Source: Oscillospiraceae bacterium
GTDB taxonomy: Bacteria; Bacillota; Clostridia; Oscillospirales; Acutalibacteraceae
Direction: 5' to 3'
DNA length: 33,745 nucleotides
Assembly: GCA_009779495.1 (NCBI GenBank)
Contig: WRED01000023.1
Coordinates: 1 to 33,745 of the forward strand
Of the stretch, positions 32,481-33,745 are shown piece by piece. The notes below the pieces were generated by a model. It did not search any database and was not told the DNA's origin. It saw nothing but the letters and a program-made list of their open reading frames with translations. The translations under genes and the position numbers were made by a program. Each line of letters starts with the position of its first letter. The stretch's first letter is position 1.

Positions 32481-33533
32481 TCACAATTCCGATCTAAAGT
32501 ACGCCAGCGGGATCCCTTTCAGCGGCGTAAACGACAGCAGCATCCGCTCAAACCGTTCGCCGCCCCTTTTGTTCGCGAACCGCGTCACCGGTCCCGCGCT
32601 GCCGGTGCGCACCAAAACGGCGTCCCGCTCGGGCAAAACGCAGATAAACTGTCCGAACGACCCGCACGCCTGATACGAATCATTCTGCAAATTAAAATCA
32701 GTATTCCAAAACAACCGTCCGTAGGAGCACTTCTCCTTGCTGGACGGCGCGCTTTTGTCCACCCACTCCGGCGGAAGGATCTGCGTATTTTCCCAGCGTC
32801 CCCGATTCAAATACAGGTACCCGAAGCGCAGCATATCCCGCGAGGTCATACGGATGCCGAAGCCGCCGTAGTTGTTCCCGTCCTTCGCGGCGTCCCATTC
32901 GACCGAGTCCATGCCAAGGGGGCCGAAGAGCTTTTCTTTCGCGTACTCAAACAGGTTCTGTCCCACCGCGCGGCTTATGAGGACAGCCAGCGTCTGGCAG
33001 CCGGGGCCGCTACTATAGGAGAACCGCTCGCCCGGTTTGGCGAACAGGGGCGTCTCAAACGCCGCCTTGCCGCTGTCGGGCGCATCCCACCAGTTGACGT
33101 CGTTCTTCTGGCTGTCGCCGGGCAGCCCGCTGTTCATGTGCAGCAGATGCTCGATCGTGATGTCGCGCTTCAGCTCCTGCCCGGGCGCGATAACGGCGTC
33201 GGGGAAGAAGTCGGTCACTTTCTGATCGGCGTTTTCGATCTTCCCCTCGGCGACGGCGATTCCCGTAAGCGCCGATACCACCGACTTTGTGACGGAATAC
33301 ATCGGGTGCTTTGTATCCCTATCCCACTTGCCGTAGTAACGTTCAAACGCCAGCTTGCCCTCGTGCAAAAGCAGGATGCTGTCGTTGAACACGTTGCCGT
33401 TTCTTACGCCCTTGTAGAGAAGCGCGCCCTTGACCTTGGGCACGCTGAACCAGTCCGGCATGGAGCCGGCGGTGAAGTCCTTTGTGGGCCAGACGCCGTA
33501 TTTGTCCGGGGACCCTAAGATCGTCGCTTGCAT
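32481..33533 (-). CDS. Serine hydrolase of the beta-lactamase/transpeptidase-like family
   Basis: A 350-residue protein with the serine nucleophile motif SVTK (S80, K83), a YSS element in place of the usual YxN (FSYSSGPG), and a C-terminal GSFGQFI strand region. It is the class C beta-lactamase/EstB-like group that includes esterases, D-aminopeptidases and penicillin-binding-like enzymes. No signal peptide is evident, so a cytoplasmic esterase or peptidase is more likely than a secreted beta-lactamase. Start 33533 follows AGGAGGG. It converges with the ABC operon, with only 18 bases between the stops and no clear terminator there. Confidence 0.9.
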   Translation of the reverse strand: MQATILGSPDKYGVWPTKDFTAGSMPDWFSVPKVKGALLYKGVRNGNVFNDSILLLHEGKLAFERYYGKWDRDTKHPMYSVTKSVVSALTGIAVAEGKIENADQKVTDFFPDAVIAPGQELKRDITIEHLLHMNSGLPGDSQKNDVNWWDAPDSGKAAFETPLFAKPGERFSYSSGPGCQTLAVLISRAVGQNLFEYAKEKLFGPLGMDSVEWDAAKDGNNYGGFGIRMTSRDMLRFGYLYLNRGRWENTQILPPEWVDKSAPSSKEKCSYGRLFWNTDFNLQNDSYQACGSFGQFICVLPERDAVLVRTGSAGPVTRFANKRGGERFERMLLSFTPLKGIPLAYFRSEL

Positions 33534-33566
33534 ATATAACCCTCCTATTATAACAGTCTTTAAGGT

Positions 33567-33596
33567 ATTATAACATCTTGTTGGCGGGAAGGTCAA
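33567..33596 (-). promoter_or_regulatory. Promoter of the serine hydrolase gene
   Basis: TTGACC (33591-33596) and TATAAT (33567-33572) are 18 bp apart on the minus strand; a second TATAAT lies closer to the start at 33533 and has no -35. Confidence 0.7.
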
Positions 33597-33627
33597 TAAG
33601 TTTATAATAGATTTGAAGCAAGATTAG

Positions 33628-33745
33628 GGCGTGTTTGAAAAATCCCCGTGTGCAGATTTTTGAGCGATTTTTTCGCCGCACAAGGTAAAATTTTGAAGGA
33701 ATACGCCCGTATTTCAAGAAATTTTAACGCGGTGCGACGGAAAAA
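33628..33745. repeat. Large palindromic intergenic element cut by the right edge
   Basis: From about 33667 to the window end, TTTTTTCGCCGCAC, AAAATTTTGAAGGAATACG and their approximate complements form a long hairpin centred on ACGCCCGT (about 33704). The preceding AGGGCGTGTTTGAAAAATC suggests a further outer arm whose partner lies beyond the edge. No coding frame is seen. Confidence 0.7.

Overview
The window looks like chromosomal DNA of an anaerobic Firmicute, probably an uncultured Clostridia-type gut or rumen bacterium. The evidence is inferential: strong AGGAGG-type ribosome binding sites, several sigma-A promoters with 17-18 bp spacers, TTG and GTG starts, a glycyl radical enzyme (an oxygen-sensitive class), a GPH sugar symporter, and many carbohydrate-active genes. 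TGA is a normal stop codon here. There are no rRNA or tRNA genes, no CRISPR array and no recognisable transposase.

Layout. (1) 1-375: start of a gene leaving the left edge, and two terminator hairpins. (2) 376-3681 (-): one 1101-residue protein joining a radical-SAM activating enzyme to a complete glycyl radical enzyme. (3) 4068-7227 (+): two Gfo/Idh/MocA oxidoreductases and an oligogalacturonate-lyase-like beta-propeller, bracketed by an inverted repeat pair. (4) 7558-8373 (-): a short-chain dehydrogenase. (5) 8574-13100 (-): a 1508-residue fusion of an FGGY (autoinducer-2-kinase-like) kinase, a D-2-hydroxyacid dehydrogenase, two SCP2 domains and a class II aldolase. It is divergent from a GPH symporter (13243-14667, +), with back-to-back consensus promoters. 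(6) 14816-20517 (-): a three-gene operon of GH2 beta-mannosidase-like enzyme, membrane-anchored beta-helix protein and MBL-fold hydrolase. (7) 20861-22765 (-): a membrane-anchored neutral-ceramidase-like protein. (8) 22851-23831 (-): a methyltransferase gene broken by an in-frame TGA, preceded by a 9-codon leader peptide and a terminator/anti-terminator hairpin pair. (9) 24031-25251 (+): an Fe-S aldo/keto reductase. (10) 25566-28409 (-): acetyltransferase, phosphoribosyltransferase, RraA-like protein and nucleoside hydrolase. (11) 28865-32462 (+): a heterodimeric ABC exporter. (12) 32481-33533 (-): a serine hydrolase.

Intergenic space is rich in palindromic repeats of at least four families, three of them multi-copy or paired in this window.

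How the genes may work together: the symporter plus the giant fusion look like a self-contained import, phosphorylate, oxidise and cleave unit for a sugar or sugar acid. The pectin-type and GH2 clusters fit plant-polysaccharide use. The two strongest candidates for undescribed biology are the two fusion proteins; the third is the attenuator in front of the interrupted methyltransferase.
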